From positions 11,780,001 to 11,844,000 of the forward strand of contig NZ_CP108081.1 of the NCBI RefSeq assembly GCF_036182465.1: a stretch of DNA of 64,000 bases, written 5' to 3'. A program made the translations under genes and the position numbers. Numbering within the stretch: the stretch's first letter is position 1; every line of letters starts with the position of its first letter. The notes under the pieces are model-generated. The model was not told the origin of the DNA. It did no database searches and was given only the letters and a program-made list of their open reading frames with translations. Below are positions 9,601 to 17,400 of the stretch, one piece after another. The DNA comes from Streptomyces sp. NBC_00258. GTDB lineage: Bacteria > Actinomycetota > Actinomycetes > Streptomycetales > Streptomycetaceae.

Positions 9601-10153
9601 GCTCGCCACAGCCAGCCAGGACAAGACGGCACGGTTGTGGCGGATCGCCGATGGCAGCCAGGCAGCGGTGCTGACCGGGCACACCGAGGGAGTGACGAGC
9701 TGCGCGTTCTCTCCCGACGGCACCCTGCTCGCCACCACAAGTGGTGACCGGACGGCACGGTTGTGGCGAATGGCCGATGGCAGCCAGGCAGCGGTGCTGA
9801 CCGGGCACACCGACGCGGTGACCAGTTGCGCGTTCTCTCCCGACGGCACCCTGCTCGCCACCACCGCCGACGACCGCACCGTACGGTTGTGGCGCGTCGC
9901 CGACCGCACCGAGCACGCCGTGGTCACGGGACACACCAACTGGGTGGAGAACTGCGCCTTCTCCCCGGACGGGACGCTACTCGCGACGTCGGGGCGCGAT
10001 CAGACCATACGGCTGTGGCATGTAGCCTCCGGCCGCTGCCATTGCGCGCTGCGCCTCGCCAGCGACCTGACTGGCCTGTGCTGGCACCCCAGCGCGGGAC
10101 TGCTGTGCGCCACCGGTGGGGCAGGAGCGTACATGCTGGCGTACATGCCCTGA
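6665..10153 (+). CDS. Membrane-anchored NB-ARC (STAND) NTPase with 14 WD40 repeats
   Basis: The protein has about 1162 residues. ATG 6665 was chosen because GGGGAGGGGG lies 7-8 nt upstream. Two hydrophobic segments at about 20-38 and 43-63 suggest membrane anchoring. The NB-ARC NTPase follows: P-loop GAGGFGKTT at 129-137, Walker B LLVVDDVW near 210-216 and a sensor ITTRIPDLLP, then a helical winged-helix region to about 580. From about residue 585 there are 13 well-conserved WD40 repeats of about 42 residues plus one degenerate C-terminal repeat, enough for two seven-bladed propellers. STAND proteins oligomerise after ligand sensing by their repeats; here the transmembrane segments could be the effector. 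Function in immunity is inferred. It converges on the M20 gene with a 16-nt gap. Confidence 0.85.
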   Translation: MPRRRSSGVGQRLSRQGTVTGASTLLAFAAGALANLATSQWTWTVGAALFVLVAVWVAFEVWRVDHEADATGRGGPNGNGSRTSEELRRPWMAPPLERMVERPELAARLMAALSAAGATEVGMTTGLRGAGGFGKTTLAAWACHQTQLRERYPGGLLWATLGQEIRGADLAERINDLACVLSGRRPTLSDPDAAGTELGRLLDERAESVLLVVDDVWEESQLRPFGFGGRDCTRLITTRIPDLLPASSRHLVVDAMSADQARLLLTGGVAGLPAEITEGLSKAAGRWPVLLNLINGTLRRRIERGQSAQEAAEQVMRTLLADGPGAFDPARPADRSRAVAATVEASLTLLASADQIRCLDLAVFPEDVDIPQDILGLLWPGVRVDALCEELAGLGLVADYRLDAPGPRLVLHDVIRAYLRTRQGPDARTETHRRLTAASAALLARHDGVPRPWWTMPADSNYLWRYLPYHLAAADQHEELATLVCDLRWVEAKTRRLGSVVGVIADLELSDTLTARNLRRVLQSAAHLLGPIDPPEALGATLAAQLHGEPGLEAELHAYRQTLPRPRVEPTWPLPDRPDPARPHPTGHKGAVTSCAFSPDGSLLATTSNDHTARLWRVADGTEQTVLSGHTEGVWDCAFSPSGAVLATTGIDHTVRLWRVADGTELAVLIGHTDWVTSCAFSSDGSLLATSSEDGTARMWRVADGTVDAVLTGHGKGVTSCAFSPDGTLLATSSHDHTARMWRVADGTEQRVLSGHTHTVDSCAFSPDGTLLATSSHDDTARLWRIADGTERTVLTGHSSMYKCVFSPDGTLLATASAADGIRLWAVADGTEKARLSGHSGWIRGCAFSPDGTLLATTSNDQTTRLWRVTDGTEHTVLTGHIRVYRCAFSPDGTLLAITSDDRTALLKEIPGGAERGVLTGHMGRAYSCVFSPDSTLLATTSNDRTARLWRITDGTEHAVLTGHTYWVTGCSFSPDGTLLATASQDKTARLWRIADGSQAAVLTGHTEGVTSCAFSPDGTLLATTSGDRTARLWRMADGSQAAVLTGHTDAVTSCAFSPDGTLLATTADDRTVRLWRVADRTEHAVVTGHTNWVENCAFSPDGTLLATSGRDQTIRLWHVASGRCHCALRLASDLTGLCWHPSAGLLCATGGAGAYMLAYMP
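8421..10080 (+). repeat. Tandem WD40-coding repeats of about 126 bp
   Basis: Roughly 13 tandem units of about 120-126 bp each encode GH-x(5-7)-C-x-FSPDGTLLAT...D-x-TARLWR. Neighbouring units stay very similar at the DNA level; for example CCGACGGCACC and TGGCGG blocks recur in nearly every unit. This indicates recent duplication or gene conversion. The variable residues sit mainly just after GH and before the C of each unit. Confidence 0.85.
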
Positions 10154-10169
10154 AAGTTCGTAGCTCTGC

Positions 10170-11462
10170 TCACTTGGTGCCGACCGTTCGGAGCGCGCTG
10201 AGGACCAGCGCGCGGGTGACCTGCACGACCTCAGAGACACAGACCTGTTCCTGGGAGCTGTGCGCAAGACGGATGTCACCCGGGCCGAACTGCAGGGTCG
10301 GGATGCCTGCGGCGGCATAAAGGCGCAGGTCACTGCCGTACGGTGCGCCATGCTCGCGCGGGACAGGGCCACCGCCCGCGACGTCTTGGGCCGCCGCCCG
10401 TACGACATCCCGCAGTGGGTGCCCCAACGGCAGACGCCCGCTGGCGAACTGCCCCCCAGACCAGGTAACGGTCGCCGGGTGATCGCGCAGCCAAGGGTCG
10501 GCGGCGCAGGCTTCCGCCACGCACAGCTCCAGGTCGGCGCGGGCGGCAGCTGGATCCTCGTCCAGTCGTACGCCGAACCGCCCCTCGGCCACCAAGAGAT
10601 CGGGCACACTGCTCGCCCAGTCGCCCGAGCGGACCATACCGACGGACAGCGCGTAGGGAATTTTGTACTCCGCCATCAGCGGATCCGGATTGGCATTCCG
10701 CTTGGTCTCCAGACGAGCCAGCGCCCAGTGGACAGGCAGATACGCGTCAAGGGCGCTGACCCCTGCGTCACGGGAGCTGCCGTGGGTAGCCAGACCGGGG
10801 ACGCTGATGCGGAAGGTCAGCGCGCCGGCGTTGGCCGTGATCAGAGCGCCGCCGGTCGGCTCGGTGATGATGCAGGCGTCGCCCGTGTGGCCGCGCTGGA
10901 GCGTGCCGAAGGTGCCGAGTCCGCCGTCCTCCTCACCGACCACGAAATGTACCGCCAGCCGACCGCGCAGCCTCGCCCCACTGACCCGGATCGCAGCCAG
11001 CGCGGCAAGGTGGGCCGCCAGCCCCGCCTTCATGTCACATGCGCCTCGGCCATGAACGGTGTCCCCAACAACCCTGGGCACGAACGGGTCCCCGTCCCAC
11101 TGCCCGGGATCGCCGGGCGGTACGACGTCGACGTGACCCTGGAGGATCAAAGTCGGGCCGTCGCCGCCGTCTTCCGTGGCCCCCACCAGCCCCCACGCCT
11201 CGTCCCGCGGCGCCTCAGCCCCTGGGAAGCTGGGATGCGCCAGCAGCGCGGGCAGATCCATGGACCACAAATCGACGTCCAGCCCGAGCTGGTTCAGCCG
11301 CCCGGCCAGATGGTGCTGAGCCTCGGATTCCGCGGGACTCCCGGTCACACTCGGGATCGCGATCAGCTCCAGCAGAGTTCTGGCGATGGCCTCCTCATCG
11401 ACTGCAGCCAAGGCGGCAGCCTCCTGGGTACTCAACTCGGCAGTGAACACGTCAGCGGTCAT
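10170..11462 (-). CDS. M20-family metallopeptidase (ArgE/DapE-type deacylase)
   Basis: The protein has 430 residues, normal for ArgE/DapE/ACY1 amidohydrolases. The metal-site motifs are present: QGHVDVVP (H110, D112), GRGACDMKAG (D143), VGEEDGG (E177/E178) and a C-terminal HSSQE. Such enzymes remove N-acyl groups from amino acids or small peptides using two zinc ions; the substrate cannot be read from sequence. GGAGCAACC lies just upstream of ATG 11462. It stands alone between a convergent STAND gene and an IS element, and looks like an ordinary metabolic gene now enclosed by the island. Confidence 0.88.
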   Translation of the reverse strand: MTADVFTAELSTQEAAALAAVDEEAIARTLLELIAIPSVTGSPAESEAQHHLAGRLNQLGLDVDLWSMDLPALLAHPSFPGAEAPRDEAWGLVGATEDGGDGPTLILQGHVDVVPPGDPGQWDGDPFVPRVVGDTVHGRGACDMKAGLAAHLAALAAIRVSGARLRGRLAVHFVVGEEDGGLGTFGTLQRGHTGDACIITEPTGGALITANAGALTFRISVPGLATHGSSRDAGVSALDAYLPVHWALARLETKRNANPDPLMAEYKIPYALSVGMVRSGDWASSVPDLLVAEGRFGVRLDEDPAAARADLELCVAEACAADPWLRDHPATVTWSGGQFASGRLPLGHPLRDVVRAAAQDVAGGGPVPREHGAPYGSDLRLYAAAGIPTLQFGPGDIRLAHSSQEQVCVSEVVQVTRALVLSALRTVGTK

Positions 11463-11576
11463 GGATGGTTGCTCCTGTCACGGCTCAGTACGTCACTGCT
11501 CGTTGCAGGCGCTGAACCCAATTCCGGATCCTAAAGGGCGGCAATTGGGTGCTCAATCGTGATATCCGGCCGATTG

Positions 11577-12935
11577 GTGCTGTAGCCGCAGTTGCTGTGA
11601 CCGGTGGTGTGGCTGCTCGTTTAGCCGGGCATGGGTGCGGACGGCACGGTTGATGAGGTGCATCGCTGGGCGGCTGGTCTGGATGCGCTGCATGCTCGGA
11701 TCGGTGGGTACTTCCGTAGGTCGGAGCCGCGTCGGCGGGTGATGGAGTACTTGTGTGGGCTGCTTGCGCCTCTGGAGCGCAAGAACGGCTGGACGCTGGC
11801 CGAGCAAGCCGGTGAGCTGTGCCCCGACGGCATGCAGCGGTTGCTGAACCAGGCCGACTGGGACGCCGACGCGGTCCGCGACGAGGTTCGCGGCTTCGTG
11901 CTGGAGCACCTGGGCGTCGAGGACGGCGTACTGGCCGTGGACGAGACCGGCTTCATCAAGAAGGGGACCCGGTCGGCCGGCGTCCAGCGGCAATACACCA
12001 GCACCTCGGGAAAGATCGAAAACTGCCAGCTGGGGGTGTTCCTGGCCTACGCCTCCACCAGAGGGCGGGCGTTGATCGACCGGGAGCTGTACCTGCCCAC
12101 CTCGTGGACCGAGGATCCGGCCCGCCGGGCGGACGCGAAGATCGGCGAAGACGTCACCTTCCGTACCAAGCCCGCACTGGCCCGCGCGATATTGGAGCGT
12201 GCCCTGGACGCGAAGTTGCCGTTTCGCTGGGTTACCGGTGACAAGGTCTACGGTCACGATCCCGTCCTGCGCGGCTGGCTGGCCGAGCGGCGCCTGAGCT
12301 ACGTGCTGGCGATCGCCCCCAAGTACCGGTGCGGGCCGCGCGGGCAAAACGCCCGCACCGTCTCGGCGATCCCGCCGGAGCACGTCTGGGAGACCCGCTC
12401 CGATGGGGATGGCGCCCACGGCCTGCGTGAATACGCCTGGGCCCTGGTCTCGCTGCCTGGCGAGCGGGACGACGGCTTCAACGACGCCCTGCTGATCCGT
12501 CGCAACCTCGCCGACGGCGAACGTGCCTACTACCTTGTCCATGCCCCGGCGGGCACTTCGACGACGGAGATCGTGCGGGCCGCTGACGCTTGCTCGGCAA
12601 TTGAAGAGTGTTTCCAGGCCGCGAAGAACGAAGCCGGGCTGGACCACTATCAAGTACGCCACTACCCGGCCTGGTACCGGCATGTCACTTTGGCCATGGC
12701 CGCCGCCGCTCATCTGACGGTCGTGCGGACCACCACCGGTGAAGGAAGAGGATGGTCGTGACCTGATTCGACTGAGCGTGAACGAATCCGAGGCCTGCTG
12801 AGCAGATTCGCCCACGCCGTCCGACACGAAGCCGAACACCGCCCTGCACCGGTCACGCTGGTGCCATTAACGCGGTCCGGTTTCAGCTGATTCCGCAGCC
12901 CAGGCCACTGCCCCTTGTAACTGCGGTTGCAGCAC
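11577..12935 (+). mobile_element. IS701-type insertion sequence, decayed
   Basis: The element is bounded by imperfect 17-bp inverted repeats: GTGCTGTAGCCGCAGTT at 11577-11593 and the complement of GTGCTGCAACCGCAGTT at 12919-12935 (15 of 17 match). It encloses a single transposase frame damaged near its 3' end. The total is about 1.36 kb, typical for the family. The flanks ATTG and TACT do not form a target duplication, so one flank may have been rearranged after insertion. Confidence 0.75.
11631..12890 (+). pseudogene. IS701-family transposase with 3' frameshifts
   Basis: The first 376 codons give a good DDE transposase of the IS701/DDE_5 type: VLAVDETGFIKKGTRSAGVQ around the first catalytic Asp, WVTGDKVYG around the second, and an AIEECFQAAKNEAGLDHYQ segment with the catalytic Glu. 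The frame then ends early at 12761. Continuation of the family C-terminus is recovered by shifting frame near 12745 (apparent extra G in GGTGAAGGAAGAGG), giving DLIRLSVNE, and again near 12788 (apparent missing A), giving RGLLSRFAHAVRHEAEHR up to a stop at 12888-12890. Two compensating indels suggest decay, though base-calling error is possible. Confidence 0.75.
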
Positions 12936-13598
12936 TACTGAGTTTTTCTACGTAGGGTGAATGGGCTAGCCCGATGGGGACTTCTAGACACTGCTGGACC
13001 GCCGCCGCGCTGGCGATCTTGCGGATTGGGCTGGGCGCGCTGGTGGTCTCGGTGGCGGTGATACAGATAACGCCCAGGCTCGGTGCTGGGGCCGTCGCCT
13101 CATATGTTGAGTTCGCGTGCTCCTGGCGTCTGCCGCCTGACCAGTAAACGTCCGCCGAGGCCGTCTGACGGCGCGTGGCCAACCGGGAGCGCCGGCCCCG
13201 CATCAGGCTTCCAAGGCCGGGCCTGGACGGTGACACCAGCTCGGCCACTCTCCGCATCCTGCGCCAGCGATGACCCCACCGGCCAAGGCCCGTGAGCCGG
13301 ATCGGTACTGGCACACCTTGACCGGCCGCGGCGACACCGGAGCCGGGCCGGTGGTCGTGCACAGGGTTCATCTTCCTTGGTGTGTCGGCTCTGGGCTGCA
13401 CAAGTGGCTGCGTCGGACCGGCGCTGGGGTGGGGGTCGGTGCGCGGGGTTCGTTGGCGCGATGGGCGCTGCGCGCTCTATGTAGGCGCACGTGCTTCAAC
13501 GCCCCACGTGAGAGGGGCTGGTGCTCCGGTTGGGATGCGGCCGCACCCGTAGAGTGTCCTCCCAGCACGGCAGACCAAGGGGACAGGGCGGGTAGCGG
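12936..13598. other. Gene-poor stretch holding a gene-start remnant
   Basis: No intact gene is supported. A block at about 13353-13420 resembles the start region of the small minus-strand gene at 43.28 kb: both carry GGCTCTGGGCTGCACAAG and GTGCAC at matching spacing. After that block the minus-strand frame does not resemble the gene body at 43 kb, so this is probably a truncated relic. The promoter of the hydrolase-caspase operon should lie within 13450-13590. Confidence 0.45.
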
Positions 13599-14492
13599 GT
13601 GGGGCAGCAGCATGTGCTCGGGGTGCACGGGATCGGGCAGGGCAAGACATCGCAGCGCGAGCTGACCAAGAGTTGGCGCGATGGCCTCGATCGCGGGGTG
13701 AAACTTCTCCACGGCGGAGCAACGCCCACGGCGGAGGGCATGTTGGCTCCGGTGCTGAAGGTGCCGCACTGGTCGGCGCTCCTGGTCGATGACGGGGGCG
13801 GGCTGAGCACGAGGGCGGCATTCCCTGATGACGCGACACCGTTCACCGCGGACGAGGAGGCTTTCGTCGTCCAGGCGCTGGACGACTTGCTCACCCCGGA
13901 GGAACGTGCCTACGCCGCGCAGGTCGACCCCACGACGCTCGGACTGGTCAAGGTGCCGCCGAGCATCACCCGGCGTGCGATCGTCTACGACCGGCGCAAG
14001 CCCGGCGGTCGGGCCAGCAAGATCATTCTTTCCCTGCGCGAGGTCCACACCTATCTAACCGAACCGGATCTGGCCGACCGGGTGCGCCAATACGTCCTGG
14101 AGAGCGCCGACGCGCACACCACGGTCCTGATCGGCCACTCGTTGGGCAGCGTGATCGCCTACGATCTCCTCCGGCACGAGGAGATCGCCGCGCCCGGCAC
14201 GGCGGGTGCGGCCGTGCACACCTTCGTCACCTGCGGCTCCCCCCTGGCCATCCCCACGGTCCAGCGGGGCATGGGCATCACCAGCGGGCGGCTGATGCAG
14301 ATCGCGCCCCGTCTTCGGTGGATCAACGTGTTCGACCCGGACGACGCCGTCACCGGCGCCGCGGGCCTGGCCCTGGCGACGGACCAGGTCAGGGACGTCG
14401 AGGTCGACAACGGCCGCCTCGATCCGCACGCCGCCGTCAAGTACCTGCGCACCCTCCCCGTCGCCCGCGCCGTCACCGCCACCTGGTCATGA
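13599..14492 (+). CDS. Alpha/beta hydrolase coupled to caspase-STAND gene
   Basis: This protein of about 297 residues starts at GTG 13599; GTG 13614 is an alternative. The N-terminal LGVHGIGQGK is the oxyanion-hole strand of lipase-like alpha/beta hydrolases, and the nucleophile elbow is LIGHSLGSVIAYD near residues 170-182. The C-terminal VFDPDDAV and a late His (about 276) supply candidates for the acid and base of the triad. Its last codons overlap the next start as ATGA, so it is co-translated with the caspase-STAND protein. It may be an effector hydrolase or a substrate of the caspase; both are inference from coupling. Confidence 0.75.
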   Translation: MGQQHVLGVHGIGQGKTSQRELTKSWRDGLDRGVKLLHGGATPTAEGMLAPVLKVPHWSALLVDDGGGLSTRAAFPDDATPFTADEEAFVVQALDDLLTPEERAYAAQVDPTTLGLVKVPPSITRRAIVYDRRKPGGRASKIILSLREVHTYLTEPDLADRVRQYVLESADAHTTVLIGHSLGSVIAYDLLRHEEIAAPGTAGAAVHTFVTCGSPLAIPTVQRGMGITSGRLMQIAPRLRWINVFDPDDAVTGAAGLALATDQVRDVEVDNGRLDPHAAVKYLRTLPVARAVTATWS

Positions 14493-17400
14493 CCGACGAG
14501 CACGCCCCCGCCACCTCCGAGCGCAGCCTCCTCGTGATCGCCGTCAGCGACTACGACGACGGCACTCCGGCCAAACGCAGGGCCTTCCGCGAGGGGATCG
14601 ACGCCCAGGTCGCCGTCGTCGAGGACTGGTGGAACAGCTCTCGCTTGGACGACCAGCGCCGCTTCACTCCCTCCCACCCGCCCAAGCCACTGCGGAGCGT
14701 TCATGACCTGAGAACGTTCCTCATCGACAAGGACTTCATCGACGCATCTGATGACGAGGCTCTCGTCATCTATCTCACCGGCCATGGCCTGGCCCCTGCG
14801 GGACCCCAGCACTTCCTCCGTCTGCCCGACACCCACACCGACCGGCCCCTGGCCACCGCATTCCCCACAGCCGAACTCATCGCCGCGGCCCTCGACTCTC
14901 CGGCCGAGCACGTGCTGGTCATGGTCGACTCCTGCTTCTCCGGTCGCCTTGCCGAAGAGCTCGACCGCACTCTCAAGGCTCTGCATCCCGACCGGCATGC
15001 CCTGAGCTCGCTGGTCGTCCTGGCCGCAGGCAACGAAGACAGCACACCCCGCCTGCGCGCCTTCACCTCCGCCCTGGCGGCCGTTCACGCTCATTGTGCC
15101 GACGAAGCCAACGGCTACGCCCGCTCCCACCTGAGCTGGGAAGACTTCCATACCATCCTGGACACAGTGTGGGATCCGGCGCAGATGGCCGACCTCCATG
15201 TCCTGTGGCCGCCTCGCAGTGTCAGCCGCCGTCTCGCCGCCCGTGAGCTGAGCCCCTGTCTGCCCAACCCCGGCCACACCGACACCACCCTGCTGGAGGA
15301 CGCCCGGAGCCAACTCGGATGGACACGGCCCGATGTCGACGACTACTGGATCACCAGGGCCAGCGGTCAGATGTCCGGCGACGCGGGCTGGTACTTCACC
15401 GGCCGCACCGCACTCGTCACCCGCATGAACGCCTTCCTCGCTGGCAGCGACAGCACGCTCATCGTCACCGGGCAGGCCGGCTCCGGCAAAAGCGCGCTGC
15501 TGGCCCGCCTGGTCACCCTCAGCGACCCGCGCTTCTGCGACAACCTCATCTACCGCCCCTATCTGGAGGCGATCCCAGAAGAACTGCGGGTGCCCATCGG
15601 CGCCATCGACGCCGCGGTGCTGGCCCGCAACACCGACCCGCAGGAACTGTCCGCAGCGCTCTACCGGGCACTCACCGGCCAGCCCGTGCCGACCGGCACG
15701 GACGCCTCCGAGCTGCTGCGCGGCCATGCCCGCACCATCCTGGCCCGCACCGGCCGACCGCTCACCGTGGTCGTCGACGGCATCGACGAAGCGAAGACCC
15801 CCCGCCGCATCATCACCGACGTCCTGGGCCCCCTGGCCGCCCTGCGCAGCGACAGCAGGAACGCGGTCCGGCTCATCCTCGGCATCCGCAGCTCACCACC
15901 CCCCTCCCGCCACACCCTGCCGGTCAAGGACACGCACGCCGACCGAGGCCTCCTCGACCTGCTCCGACAGGCCACCCACGCAACCGCCCCACTGCGCACC
16001 GACGATGACAGTGCACAAGAGGACATCGCCGCCTACACCGCAGCCCTGCTGCACGCCGAACCCGCCACAGGATCCCGGCTGGTCCACCGCAGCAACCAGT
16101 CCATTGCCGACGTCACCGCCGCCATCGCACAGGAAGTCACCCCTTCCTTCCTGGACGCCCGGCTGGCCGCCCAGCAACTGCACGCCCGCACCTTCCTGCC
16201 CGCGCCGTCCGACGCCCCATGGCGCCGCCAACTGCGCGAGGGCACCCAGGAACTGCTGCGGCAGGACCTCGCGGACGTCGCCCAGCACACCCGCACCAGG
16301 CCCGAGGACCTCCTGGCCGTCCTGCGCGCCACGGCGTTCGCCCTGGGCGCCGGACTGCCCTGGGCGACCGTGTGGCCGGCCGCCGTCCGCGGCCTCGAAC
16401 CCGGCTGCGACACCCCGGAAGCGACGATCCGGCTGGTGCGCAACAGCCGCCTCACCGGATACCTGACGACCGCCGTCGAAGACGGCCGAACCGTCTACCG
16501 GCCCATCCACGAACGCGTCAGCGAAACCCTGCGCACCGCCCCCCAGACCCTGCTCATCGAGCAGACCCTGCCCGGTTTCGACGACACCCCTGACACCGGC
16601 AGCGCCCAGGTACACGCCCATCTGACCCAGGCCTTTGCCCGCCTGCTCGCCGCCGCCCCCCAGCAGCCGCCGCATCCCTACCTGCGCCGTCACCTGATCG
16701 CCCACGCCGAGGCGGGCGGTGTCCTCGACGACGCGCACATCCCCGCATCGTTCCTGCCCTTCGAAACCCACGGCCGCATCCGCGGCGCCCTGGGACTTCC
16801 CGTCACCGCTCAGACAGACACCCGGCGCCTGGCCGCCTGGTCCCGCATCGAGCCGTTCCTGGCCGACGCCCCGCCCACCGCACGGGCCGACAGCCTGGCA
16901 ATGGCCGAACAGGCCGACAGCGCTCAACCCGTGCCGCGCCCCGACACCCTGCCCCGGCCGCCGTCACTGGTACCCCGCTGGAACCGGCTCCACCTGCCCA
17001 ACAACATCCTCGCGGGCACCCCCAGCGGCGTCTGCCAGCTCGTCACCTTCCGCAGCGCGGACCAATCGACCATCGTGGCCGCCGGTCACGTCGACGGCGC
17101 CGTCACCATGTGGGATGCCCGCACCGGAGTCCCCTTCGGCGCACCCTTCACCAACCTCGGACCCTATGTCCGCGCCATGACCGTCCTGAGCACACGCCGG
17201 AGGAAAACCGCCCCGCTCCTTGTGGTGGGCAGCGATGCCGGCCTGTGGCGGTGCGACCCGGAGACCGGACGCATCTGGAGCCTGCTGGACGGCCGCATCA
17301 GAGCCATCGCATCCTTCACCGGACCAGACCGGGACACCGTGCTGGCCGTTGCGACGCCGCAGGGCGTGCTCACGATGGACCCCTACACCGGAGCCATCGT

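Noticed and set aside
8421..10080. Regular DNA repeats as a possible CRISPR array
   Set aside because: The units are about 126 bp, in frame and encode WD40 blades.
14159..15727. Long minus-strand frame opposite the hydrolase and caspase-STAND genes
   Set aside because: It mirrors codon bias of the plus-strand genes, is Gly/Val/Gln-rich and has no motifs.
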